NCBI GenBank assembly: GCA_025363385.1 | Contig: JANYEA010000054.1 | Location: forward strand, 1-45,884 | Length of the DNA stretch: 45,884 bases | Direction: 5' to 3' | DNA from: Bacteroidota bacterium | GTDB taxonomy: Bacteria; Bacteroidota; Bacteroidia; Chitinophagales; Chitinophagaceae | Shown: positions 27,601 through 35,194 of the stretch, piece by piece | Position numbering within the stretch: position 1 is the first letter of the stretch | How the letters are laid out: every line of letters begins with the position of its first letter | Notes under the pieces: model-generated | Databases searched by the model: none | Told to the model about the DNA's origin: nothing | What the model saw: only the letters and a program-made list of their open reading frames with translations | Translations under genes and position numbers: made by a program

Positions 27601-27999
27601 AAAAACAGAGATGCACTTTTCAACCCTCAATTCAAGGCATTGGGATGGCTGGCATTACCTGATATCTTATTATTTAAATATTTGATTCCTCTTTTTGCGC
27701 CATTGGCTGATTTCTTGATGTTGGTAGGCCTACTTACCGGAAATGCCGGTAAACTGGGTGTTTACTACCTCATATTTATGATCGTAGACGCTGCTATTGC
27801 CGCACTTGCCTTTGTTTTTGAAAAAGAACCGATTTGGAAACTTATCTGGTTATTACCACAAAGACTCGTGTATCGTTGGTTGATGTTGGTGGTGCTATTC
27901 AGGTCATACCGAAGGGCATTTAAAGGCGAGCTACAACATTGGGGAGTGCTTAAAAGAACAGGAAATGTGAAAGACGTGCACGAGGCACCGAAAACTTAA
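24607..27999 (+). CDS. Trifunctional membrane protein: GH18-like, polysaccharide deacetylase and GT2 glycosyltransferase
   Basis: This 1130-residue protein joins three carbohydrate-active domains. A membrane helix (about 26-44) leads into a GH18-like domain (about 115-410) with the catalytic-type IDFEE (D222, E224) and FLMAYDEHSG. A NodB deacetylase (about 495-690) follows with TFDDGPDP (D501, D502) and the metal histidines in NHTFTH (H552, H556). After a helix (about 721-750) comes a family 2 glycosyltransferase (from about 768) with IIVPAYNEE, VDDGS, DADTK, AEDCDL and the QRFRW motif, then C-terminal helices. GT2 enzymes with this QxxRW form make beta-linked polysaccharides. The set suggests synthesis, deacetylation and trimming of an N-acetylglucosamine-type polymer. 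The TTG at 24589 is a less likely start than the ATG used. Confidence 0.92.
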   Translation: MDKKHSAQIFQTNNPSRWQRFKWGGRVILFILILVVATITIAIKNMYLPNLPLMQGQAMKEVLQAEKSTSKLAKKYQGFRKFIDNRWAKGKGCGQQDSVLNLSNSSLFSDSLGIRAAFYVAWDAQSFFSLKRNISKMNLVMPEWFFLDPKGDSVFTNIDERGFDVIKASGVRVMPMMTNNVKSVFRGDVVHRIINDPIKKNKLINDLVKLIKKYGFVGINIDFEELIETRNEVLTNFQKELYARFHKEGLLVSQDVMPFNEDYDYQSLGKYNDYLFLMAYDEHSGDTKPGPVSSQKWIEAAVDQLAKKVPHNKIVLCLAAYGYDWAKGGQGTDVTYQQALVIARESEGKVTYNNDTYNLSYQYWDDNDKEHEVHFTDAATNFNTVRFATEYPLAGTALWRLGSEDSRVWDFYNQPMNRKSLEKFNFSEFNKVEATDDVDFMGDGEVLDVLSTPREGHITPEIDSSLMLISEEKYDSLPSMFVVKQMGRIDASKKKLVLTFDDGPDPVYTRQILDILAKYHVPASFFVVGIEAENNIPLVKRIYNEGHELGNHTFTHPNMAKVSKQRALLEMDATRLLLECITGHSTIMFRAPYNADAQPEKMEELVPVALSRTRNYLTIGENIDPEDWEASEVPNFNADTVYNRVMALKDRGNIILLHDAGGDRSATVKSLPRLIEDLQKQGYTFITVAELLNKKRDDMMPPVPPGSGFKLIQFNNFIAEFGYYVSQILFALFILFLILGTIRLIMMLSLSVLQRSKEKKLALIPFIGNPLVSIIVPAYNEEVNAVSSIENLLKCDYPNFNIVFVDDGSKDSTYEKVHTAFANHLKIKVFTKANGGKASALNFGIEQTDAAYVVCIDADTKLLTDAVSKLMQHFSRENVGAVAGNVKVGNEVNIITRWQSIEYISSQNVDRKAFAYLNAITVVPGAIGAFRKEAVEAAGGFSTDTLAEDCDLTIRILRCGYQIDNENGAIAMTEAPESIKQFMKQRFRWTYGVMQTFWKNRDALFNPQFKALGWLALPDILLFKYLIPLFAPLADFLMLVGLLTGNAGKLGVYYLIFMIVDAAIAALAFVFEKEPIWKLIWLLPQRLVYRWLMLVVLFRSYRRAFKGELQHWGVLKRTGNVKDVHEAPKT

Positions 28000-28006
28000 T
28001 AAAACT

Positions 28007-28047
28007 AAGAAAGGCTGTATGTAAGATTACTGCCCTTCTTTTCTTTA
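28007..28047 (+). terminator. Probable terminator after the GH18-NodB-GT2 gene
   Basis: AAGAAAGGC (28007-28015) pairs with GCCCTTCTT (28032-28040) at 8 of 9 positions around a 16-nt loop, followed by TTCTTT. Confidence 0.55.
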
Positions 28048-28052
28048 CTTTG
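28046..28052 (+). promoter_or_regulatory. Possible -7 box for the transketolase gene
   Basis: TACTTTG followed by CA lies 26 nt before the ATG, in the same TTTACTTTGCA context as the box at 24565. Confidence 0.4.
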
Positions 28053-28078
28053 CATTGTATTCATTAAAAGCTTAAGGG

Positions 28079-29041
28079 ATGAAATTATCAGATATTCAAG
28101 TTCAGAACGAGAAAGAAACTCGCGGTGGTTTTGGAGAAGGAATCCATGAAATAGGAAAAGAAAACGAAAACGTAGTGGTATTAACGGCAGATCTAGCCGG
28201 TTCTTTAAAACTAGGACCTTTCATCAAAGATTTTCCAAACCGTTTTGTGCAAGTTGGTATTGCAGAAGCAAATATGATTGGTATTGCCGCTGGTTTAACC
28301 ATTGGTGGTAAAATTCCATACACCACTACTTTTGCAAATTTTAGTACAGGCAGGGTTTACGATCAGATTCGTCAGAGTGTGGCTTATAGCGATAAGAATG
28401 TAAAGATCTGTGCATCTCACGCGGGCTTAACACTTGGTGAAGATGGCGCTACTCATCAGATCTTAGAAGATATTGGATTGATGAAAATGTTACCAGGAAT
28501 GACGGTGATAGTTCCTTGTGATTTTAATCAAACAAAAGCTGCAACCAAAGCTATTGCTTCTTATCAAGGACCTGTTTATTTACGATTTGGCCGACCAAAA
28601 TGGCCAAATTTTACAGCAGTTGATGGAAGTGATTTTGTAATTGGCAAAGCACAGAAATTAAGCGATGGCGCAGACGTTTCTATTTTTGCTTGCGGACATA
28701 TGGTATGGAAAGCCATTGAAGCAGGGCGCATTTTAGAAGCAAAAGGTTTCAGTGTTGAAGTAATCAATATTCACACGATTAAACCATTAGATACAGAAGC
28801 GGTATTGGCTTCTATTAGCAAAACAAAATGTGCGGTAACCGTAGAAGAACATAATGTAATTGGCGGATTAGGCGATTCCATTGCACAAGTTGCTGCAAAA
28901 CATTGCCCTATTCCAATTGAGTATGTGGGTACCAATGATACTTTTGGAGAAAGCGGCAAACCAACCGAACTACTAACTAAATATGGTTTAGATACTCCGT
29001 TTGTGGTTGCTGCTGCTGAGAAAGTAATGGCCAGAAAATAA
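28079..29041 (+). CDS. Transketolase, C-terminal subunit
   Basis: This 320-residue protein contains the pyrimidine-binding and C-terminal domains of transketolase: RFVQVGIAEANMIGIAAGL with the cofactor-activating Glu, then ASHAGLTLGEDGATHQ, VYLRFGRPKWP and VEEHNVIGGLGDSIA. It is the second half of a split transketolase, which moves two-carbon units in the pentose phosphate pathway and needs a separate thiamine-diphosphate-binding N-terminal subunit. In many bacteria with this split the partner lies directly upstream; here the upstream gene is the GT2 fusion. The partner must be encoded elsewhere. A terminator follows the stop. Confidence 0.92.
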   Translation: MKLSDIQVQNEKETRGGFGEGIHEIGKENENVVVLTADLAGSLKLGPFIKDFPNRFVQVGIAEANMIGIAAGLTIGGKIPYTTTFANFSTGRVYDQIRQSVAYSDKNVKICASHAGLTLGEDGATHQILEDIGLMKMLPGMTVIVPCDFNQTKAATKAIASYQGPVYLRFGRPKWPNFTAVDGSDFVIGKAQKLSDGADVSIFACGHMVWKAIEAGRILEAKGFSVEVINIHTIKPLDTEAVLASISKTKCAVTVEEHNVIGGLGDSIAQVAAKHCPIPIEYVGTNDTFGESGKPTELLTKYGLDTPFVVAAAEKVMARK

Positions 29042-29063
29042 ACTACCTTTTTATATAGGAATG

Positions 29064-29089
29064 AACCGCGGCTTTGTCGCGGTTTTTTT
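29064..29089 (+). terminator. Intrinsic terminator after the transketolase gene
   Basis: AACCGCG (29064-29070) and CGCGGTT (29078-29084) form a perfect 7-bp stem with a 7-nt loop, followed by a run of T. Confidence 0.9.
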
Positions 29090-29180
29090 ATTTTCTAACC
29101 CTCCCATTTTGATTTAGCATTTCTTTTGCAAATGGTAGCATAGATATTGGATATGTATAGATAGAACCAAAAACCATTTT

Positions 29181-29816
29181 ATGAAAAACAACACTACACA
29201 AAAAGCAGTTTTGATGGGGATCAGCCTATGGTTGTTCTCTTCTACCTATTCTTTTTCTCAAAGGGGTTGGGGCAATAACCATGAAAGAAATGAACACCAC
29301 GAAAGAAACGATCGCGATGATCGACACGAATACAGAGAAAGAGAAGAACGTCATGAACGCATGGAAAGATTTGATCGTAGAAACGATTATTATGAACGTC
29401 CAAGAACATCAGTAAGTATTGGAATTGGCAATGGCTACGGTTATGGCTATGGCAATGCTGGAGGCGGTGGCTATTATAGTCCGTACCCTTCCCATTATAC
29501 ATCACCAAGATTTAGTTTAGGCTTTCGTATAAATTTATTACCTATGGGATACTGGTCTATGAACTACGGCGGAAACCCTTACTATTATTATAACGGAGCT
29601 TTTATGCGTCCTTATAATAATTACTACCAGATTGTAGAAGCTCCAATTGGTGCAGAAGTTCCATCCTTACCTATCGATGCTAGACCCGTTGTGATAGACG
29701 ATGTAAAATACTACGAGATCAATGGAAACTTTTTCAAAAAAGTGTACCACTCAAACGGAGAAACATGGTACAGAGTGATGGGAAAAAATGGTAGACTTGA
29801 AACAGATCTTGATTAA
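29181..29816 (+). CDS. Secreted His/Glu/Arg-rich protein, DUF6515-like
   Basis: This 211-residue protein has a signal peptide (residues 1-26, YSFSQ). Residues 34-75 are dominated by His, Glu, Arg, Asp and Asn, then come a GYGYGYGN and GGGGYYSPYP stretch and a Tyr-rich middle (NPYYYYNGAFMRPY). The C-terminal part, with VEAPIGAEVPSLP and VKYYEINGNFFKKV, resembles Bacteroidota DUF6515 proteins. Function is unknown. The charged segment could bind metal or polymers, which is inference. It converges with the SpmA/SpmB fusion gene, with a nested inverted-repeat element between them. Confidence 0.75.
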   Translation: MKNNTTQKAVLMGISLWLFSSTYSFSQRGWGNNHERNEHHERNDRDDRHEYREREERHERMERFDRRNDYYERPRTSVSIGIGNGYGYGYGNAGGGGYYSPYPSHYTSPRFSLGFRINLLPMGYWSMNYGGNPYYYYNGAFMRPYNNYYQIVEAPIGAEVPSLPIDARPVVIDDVKYYEINGNFFKKVYHSNGETWYRVMGKNGRLETDLD

Positions 29817-29835
29817 TGAAATTTACTTAGTCTAG

Positions 29836-29932
29836 TAACCACCCCGCCTTTCGCTTCGCTTAGGCACCCCTCCATCGCATGCGATGGAGGGGAAACCGAT
29901 GACGCGACCGCGGAATACGGTTGGGGTGGTTA
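29836..29932. repeat. Nested inverted-repeat (REP-like) intergenic element
   Basis: The outer arms TAACCACCCC (29836-29845) and GGGGTGGTTA (29923-29932) are perfect inverted repeats. Inside lies a perfect 26-bp palindrome centred on GCATGC (29867-29892), with arms CCCCTCCATCGCA and TGCGATGGAGGGG. Smaller complementary pairs (GCCT...AGGC and ACCG...CGGT) flank it. The element fills the gap between two convergent genes, so it may also terminate both. Similar CCACCCC...GGGGTGG intergenic repeats are familiar to me from Bacteroidota genomes, but copy number here is unknown. Confidence 0.8.
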
Positions 29933-29937
29933 TATTT

Positions 29938-31359
29938 CTAGAAAAATAATAAGCTAATTAAAATAGCCGCAATCACCGAAATAAGATCTACTAATAACAT
30001 CGCTGATAAAGTGTATCGCGTATTTTTTACTTTGATACTTCCAAAGTAAACGGCAATTACATAAAAGGTTGTTTCTGCTGCACATTGAAAAATACAGGCT
30101 AACCTACCTGTTAGTGAATCAACACCATAAGTACGCATCGAATCAATCATAAAACCTCTGGAACCTGCTGCATTGAAGGGTCTTAGAATGGCAATGGGTA
30201 AAGCATCCACAATTTCTTTTTTTACACCCATCAATAAAAATAACTTACCCATATACCCCGATACTATTTCAAACACACCGCTATTTCTGAATAATGAAAT
30301 GGCTACCAACATTCCTAATATATAAGGGAAGATTCTTTTACCCGTTGTTAAACCCGAAGCAGCACCTTCTACAAATGAGCTGAAAATATCTTTATCATTG
30401 GACGCAAAATATTTTTCTCTATAAAATGCATACCCTAGAATTGCAAAGATGATTACGAGTAAAATAACGTTCGATAAATTAGTAGTAAAATGATTCTTAC
30501 CTATTATATCTAATCGGGTAATATAAAAAAGCAAGCCTGCAATAATTCCCATGATAGCTCCAAGAGATAAGATCAGTGAAGCACTTTTGAAATTTATTTT
30601 TTGTTTGATGCCCACAATTATTAATGCTGCAACTGTTCCTACAAAAGAAGTGATAATACAAGGCAGCATTACATCTGCAGGGTTCTGTGCATTCTGAGCA
30701 GCACGATATCCAATGATGGAAGTAGGTATTAATGTTAAACCAGCAGCGTGCAAACTCATGAACATGATCTGCGAGTTACTGGCTTTATCTTTCTCTGTAT
30801 TCAGCTCCTGCAAACTTTCCATCGCCTTTAATCCAAACGGAGTTGCCGCCGAATCTAATCCTAAAAAGTTAGCCGCAAAATTTAAAGTCATGTAAGAAAT
30901 GGAAGGATGGTTCTTGGGAATTTCAGGAAATACTTTTACAAAAACTGGACTCAATAATTTCGCCAGTTTTTCACTCGCACCCGAATCGATTAATAATTGT
31001 AAGATGCCACAAAAAAAAGATAAGTATGCAATTAAGGGAAGCAATAAATCAAAAATAGTATTCTTACAGGTTGGCAATATTCCATCTGTGGCCTGTTTAC
31101 CCACTGCGATTTTTACGGTACTATTATCTAAAATATAGAGTGAATCGTTTTGCGTATAGCGATGGTCTTTTGCTTTTTGCAAAGTGTCTTGCAAGAAAGA
31201 TGAAACCTGACTCAGGTACATCTCTTTTTTCACCAATGGATCATCTTTCTTACCATTCACTACATAATCAATAGAATAACTATACCCACTAAATAATTGC
31301 GCAAGAATATAGGTAACCGATACAAGTATAATGATTAACCAAAACCTACTTAATGCCAT
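29938..31359 (-). CDS. SpmA/SpmB-type fusion, nucleoside recognition (Gate) domain membrane protein
   Basis: This 473-residue polytopic membrane protein has two Gate-like halves. The first (about 95-215) includes LNFAANFLGLDSAATPFGLK and MSLHAAGLTLIPTSIIG, as in SpmA. The second (about 330-470) includes ILGMLVAISLFRNSG, RPFNAAGSRGFMID and CIFQCAAETTFYVIAVYFGS, as in SpmB. Residues 25-95, after one helix, form a predicted non-cytoplasmic insert. In Bacillus, SpmA and SpmB act in spore core dehydration. Non-sporulating Bacteroidota carry fused versions of unknown transport function. It lies 57 nt after pdxH on the same strand. Confidence 0.88.
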   Translation of the reverse strand: MALSRFWLIIILVSVTYILAQLFSGYSYSIDYVVNGKKDDPLVKKEMYLSQVSSFLQDTLQKAKDHRYTQNDSLYILDNSTVKIAVGKQATDGILPTCKNTIFDLLLPLIAYLSFFCGILQLLIDSGASEKLAKLLSPVFVKVFPEIPKNHPSISYMTLNFAANFLGLDSAATPFGLKAMESLQELNTEKDKASNSQIMFMSLHAAGLTLIPTSIIGYRAAQNAQNPADVMLPCIITSFVGTVAALIIVGIKQKINFKSASLILSLGAIMGIIAGLLFYITRLDIIGKNHFTTNLSNVILLVIIFAILGYAFYREKYFASNDKDIFSSFVEGAASGLTTGKRIFPYILGMLVAISLFRNSGVFEIVSGYMGKLFLLMGVKKEIVDALPIAILRPFNAAGSRGFMIDSMRTYGVDSLTGRLACIFQCAAETTFYVIAVYFGSIKVKNTRYTLSAMLLVDLISVIAAILISLLFF

Positions 31360-31416
31360 AAATGTTTATTGAGATGGCAATATACGAACTAATCGTTTCT
31401 AGGTTTATGCTTAAGA

Positions 31417-32058
31417 TTAAGGGGCTAATCTTTCAAGCTTCCAACCTGCTGGTTTAGCAGAATACCTTAAACGATCGTGCAAACGTGAACTCCTGCCCTG
31501 CCAAAATTCAATGGCTGTTGGCTTTACAATATATCCACCCCAATGATCAGGGCGAGGCACTTCCAGGGTAATAAATTTATGGGAATAATGTTCCACATTC
31601 TTATCGAGTATTGTACGATCTGCAATCACGGTACTTTGTGGTGAACACCAGGCTCCTATTCTACTTCCAATGGGGCGCGACTGAAAATATTCTTCACTAT
31701 CAGCTGCACTAATTTTTTCGATGCTACCATCAATTCTAACCTGACGTTCCAGTTCTTTCCAGAAAAAAAGTAAACAGGCTTTTGGATTAGCTGCAATGTC
31801 TTGCCCTTTCTGACTATTATAATTGGTAAAAAATACAAAGCCATTTTTATCATATCCCTTTAACAAAACAATTCTTGCGGAAGGGAATCCATCTGCAGAT
31901 GCAGTAGCTAAGGTCATCGCATTTACTTCTTCAATCTTACTCTCTACAGCCTCTAACCACCAATGACCAAATTGAGTATACGGATCAGTTGCTGCATCAG
32001 CTTCCAGTAATGATTTCATTCTATAATCTGTTCTGATATCTGCGATGCTGTTGCTCAT
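31417..32058 (-). CDS. pdxH: Pyridoxamine 5'-phosphate oxidase
   Basis: This 213-residue FMN enzyme oxidises pyridoxamine or pyridoxine phosphate to pyridoxal phosphate. Family segments are present: ARIVLLKGYDKNGFVFFTNY, QVRIDGSIEKI, SRPIGSRIGAWCSPQS and the C-terminal FWQGRSSRLHDR with a final WKLERLAP. Length is normal. It is 22 nt downstream of the RND permease gene and 57 nt upstream of the SpmA/SpmB-like gene on the same strand. Confidence 0.97.
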   Translation of the reverse strand: MSNSIADIRTDYRMKSLLEADAATDPYTQFGHWWLEAVESKIEEVNAMTLATASADGFPSARIVLLKGYDKNGFVFFTNYNSQKGQDIAANPKACLLFFWKELERQVRIDGSIEKISAADSEEYFQSRPIGSRIGAWCSPQSTVIADRTILDKNVEHYSHKFITLEVPRPDHWGGYIVKPTAIEFWQGRSSRLHDRLRYSAKPAGWKLERLAP

Positions 32059-32080
32059 ACTAAAAATTTAGAATGCAAAG

Positions 32081-35000
32081 TTACTCAGTAATTTCTAATT
32101 GCTCCGCTTCGTGCTTTCCAGAAATATAGGTGTACACAGCAGGAATTACAAATAAGGTAAGTATCAACGAAAAGATAATTCCCCCCACAATAACAATACC
32201 TAATGGCATACGGCTTGTACTTGCTGCCCCAAGGCTCAATGCAATGGGCAATGCACCCAGCGCTGTAGCAAGGCTTGTCATTAAAATAGGTCTCAATCTT
32301 TGTGTGGCCGCTTCAATTACTGCATTGGTTTTATTTAAACCGAACTCTCTTTTTTGGTTTGCAAATTCAACAATCAGGATTCCGTTTTTGGTAACCAGAC
32401 CAATCAACATGATCATTCCAATTTGAGAGAAGATATTCAGTGTTTGATTAAAAATCCAAAGACTCAATAATGCACCCGCAATGGCCAATGGTACCGTAAT
32501 CATAATGGTAAACGGATCTTTAAAACTTTCAAACTGTGCAGCCAGTACTAAATAAATTAATACAAGAGCTAATGATAATGCAAAGCTTGTATTTGAGGAA
32601 CTTTCTACATAGTCGCGAGACGGCCCACTCAAATCTGTTTGGAATGATTCATCTAAAATTTTATTGCCAATAGACTGCATCACTTTTACGCCATCACCAA
32701 TGGTTTTACCTTCTGCTAAAGAAGCAGAAATGGTGGCTGCTTTAAATCGGTTAAAGTGATACAGAGTAGGCGGGTTACTATTCTCTTCTAATTTCACCAC
32801 TGCAGTTAAAGGAATATTATCGCCCCTATTATTTCTCACGTATAATTTTTCAATGTCGAGTGGATCACTTCTATCTGAGCGCTCTACCTGATTAATTACC
32901 TGATATTGCTTTCCATTCATGATAAAATAAGCTGCCCTTGCTCCACTAAATGCAGATTGCACCACTGCAGCCACATCGGTTGTGGTTAATCCCAGATCCT
33001 TTGCTTTGATCCGATCGATGGTTAATTGCAACTCGGGTTTATTAAACTTCAGGTTCACATCCACATTCTGAAATGTTTTGTCTTTTCTTGCTTCTTCCAA
33101 AAACTTGGGAATTGCCGCTTTGATTTTTTCAAAATCTAAATTCTGAACAATAAATTGAACAGGCAAGGAACCCCTTGATGCAAGGCCCACCGAAATGGTT
33201 TGTTCCTGTACTGCAAAAATTCTTGCATCGTTAAACCTGGAGAGTTTTTTATTTAAATCATTGGCAATTTCGTTCTGTGTTCTTGTTCTAAATTCTGGTA
33301 ACACTAACCCTATTCTTCCACTGGCAGCATTAGAACCATTTCCTCCAAAGCCAGGTGTAGCACTAAATACAAAGTCTCTTTCTTTTACAGAATCGCTCAG
33401 ATAGTTTGTTACTGCATCTGAAATTCCTTGCATCTTATCATAACTCGTTCCTTCTGGTGCAGTCATTGATAAACGAATACTACTTTTATCTTCTAAAGGT
33501 GCAATTTCACTTTGAATATTCTTTCCAATAAAATAAATGATGCCCACACAAACTGCTACAATTACCCATGCCATCCAACGGATTTTTATAAATCCAGTAA
33601 GCAAAGATTTATACCCATTTTCCATACCTCTGAAAAACGGTTCCGTTTTTTCATAAAACTTACCATGGCCCATGTCTTTCTTATTCAAGAATACATTCAG
33701 TACCGGTGTAATAGTTAATGATACAAAGGCGGATATTAATACGGCACAAGCAACCACAATACCAAATTCTCGGAATAAACTTCCCACAAAACCTTGTAAG
33801 AAAATCACTGGTAAAAACACCACTGCAAGCGTAATAGAAGTAGATAATACCGCGAAGAAAATTTCTTTACTTCCCTCCAGAGCCGCTTTCCGAATTGGCA
33901 AACCACTCTCGAGTTTTCGGAAGATATTTTCCGTAACCACAATTCCATCGTCTACCACCAACCCCGTAGCAAGTACTATTCCGAGTAAGGTTAATACGTT
34001 AATAGAAAATCCGCCTATATACATAATAAAGAAGGTAGCGATCAACGAAATCGGAATATCAATCAATGGCCGAATGGCTATCAACCAATTTCTAAAAAAG
34101 AAGAAAATAACCATCACAACCAAACTCAACGAAATGATCAATGTTTCTTGTACCTCTTCTAATGACCTTCGAATATTTTTAGTGTTGTCGATTAAAATAT
34201 TAAACTCGATATCTGTTTTATTACCTTTCTTAATTTGATCTAACCTTTTATTAAACTCATCAGAAATACGGATATAGTTGGCACCGGGCTGTGGAGTAAT
34301 TGAAATACCAACAGCAGGAACGCCATTGTACTTCCATCCAAATTCTTCTGCTTCAGGCCCCAGTTCTACTTTTGCTACATCCGACAAACGCACAATCCCT
34401 GTTGCATCTTCTTTGAGTATCAAATCTGCAAATTGTTTTTCGGTGGTTAATTTTCCAATTGTTCTAATAATCAGTTCCGTGTTATTCCCATAAATCTTTC
34501 CAGCTGGTAACTCTACGTTTTCTTTATTGAGTGCTGTTTGAATATCGTTGAATGCAATTCCATAAGCAGATAATTTATCAGGCTTAATCCAGATACGCAT
34601 GGATGGTCTTTTCTGACCACGAATTTGAACCGCGCTAACTTCGTTAATCGTTTGAAACCTTTCCTGCAAAACGTTTTCAGCATAATCGCTTAATTCCATT
34701 AACCCCTTCGACTTACTTTGAATAGCCATGAAAATGATGAAATCACTATTCGCATCTGATTTAGTAACCACGGGAGGTGCATCAATATCCTGAGGAAGAT
34801 TACGTATAGACTGACTCACTTTGTCTCTCACATCATTTGCTGCAGCTTCTAATGAAACTCCGAGGTTAAACTCAACAGTTATATTACTAGAACCAATGGA
34901 ACTGGAAGAGCTGATGCTTCTAATACCAGGGATACCATTGATTTGTTTTTCCAAGGGTTCGGTAATCTGACTTTCTATTACTTCTGAATTGGCACCAGTA

Positions 35001-35152
35001 TAATTGGTACTCACACTGATTGTAGGTGGATCAATGGCCGGGTATTCTCTGATTGCTAAAAAGCTAAAGCCAACTACACCGAACAACACAATCATGATGT
35101 TCATTACTGTAGCAAGTACCGGCCTTTTTAATGATAGTTCTGATATATTCAT
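32081..35152 (-). CDS. RND efflux pump inner-membrane permease (HAE1/AcrB-like)
   Basis: This 1023-residue protein has the usual RND plan: an N-terminal helix, a first large periplasmic loop, a helix bundle with GLVVDDGIVVTENIFRKLE (the essential membrane Asp pair), a second periplasmic loop, and a second bundle with GLVTKNGILIVEFANQ. It would export drugs, bile-like compounds or other toxic solutes using proton flux. It follows the adaptor gene by 42 nt. No TolC-type outer-membrane factor is adjacent, so the pump must borrow one from elsewhere. The substrate cannot be read from sequence. Confidence 0.95.
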   Translation of the reverse strand: MNISELSLKRPVLATVMNIMIVLFGVVGFSFLAIREYPAIDPPTISVSTNYTGANSEVIESQITEPLEKQINGIPGIRSISSSSSIGSSNITVEFNLGVSLEAAANDVRDKVSQSIRNLPQDIDAPPVVTKSDANSDFIIFMAIQSKSKGLMELSDYAENVLQERFQTINEVSAVQIRGQKRPSMRIWIKPDKLSAYGIAFNDIQTALNKENVELPAGKIYGNNTELIIRTIGKLTTEKQFADLILKEDATGIVRLSDVAKVELGPEAEEFGWKYNGVPAVGISITPQPGANYIRISDEFNKRLDQIKKGNKTDIEFNILIDNTKNIRRSLEEVQETLIISLSLVVMVIFFFFRNWLIAIRPLIDIPISLIATFFIMYIGGFSINVLTLLGIVLATGLVVDDGIVVTENIFRKLESGLPIRKAALEGSKEIFFAVLSTSITLAVVFLPVIFLQGFVGSLFREFGIVVACAVLISAFVSLTITPVLNVFLNKKDMGHGKFYEKTEPFFRGMENGYKSLLTGFIKIRWMAWVIVAVCVGIIYFIGKNIQSEIAPLEDKSSIRLSMTAPEGTSYDKMQGISDAVTNYLSDSVKERDFVFSATPGFGGNGSNAASGRIGLVLPEFRTRTQNEIANDLNKKLSRFNDARIFAVQEQTISVGLASRGSLPVQFIVQNLDFEKIKAAIPKFLEEARKDKTFQNVDVNLKFNKPELQLTIDRIKAKDLGLTTTDVAAVVQSAFSGARAAYFIMNGKQYQVINQVERSDRSDPLDIEKLYVRNNRGDNIPLTAVVKLEENSNPPTLYHFNRFKAATISASLAEGKTIGDGVKVMQSIGNKILDESFQTDLSGPSRDYVESSSNTSFALSLALVLIYLVLAAQFESFKDPFTIMITVPLAIAGALLSLWIFNQTLNIFSQIGMIMLIGLVTKNGILIVEFANQKREFGLNKTNAVIEAATQRLRPILMTSLATALGALPIALSLGAASTSRMPLGIVIVGGIIFSLILTLFVIPAVYTYISGKHEAEQLEITE

Positions 35153-35194
35153 GGTATTCCCTAATCAAGATGCATTTATAAAATGGGGATCAAC

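Noticed and set aside
33672..34238. 188-codon plus-strand frame
   Set aside because: It lies fully antisense to the RND permease gene, which has complete family motifs.
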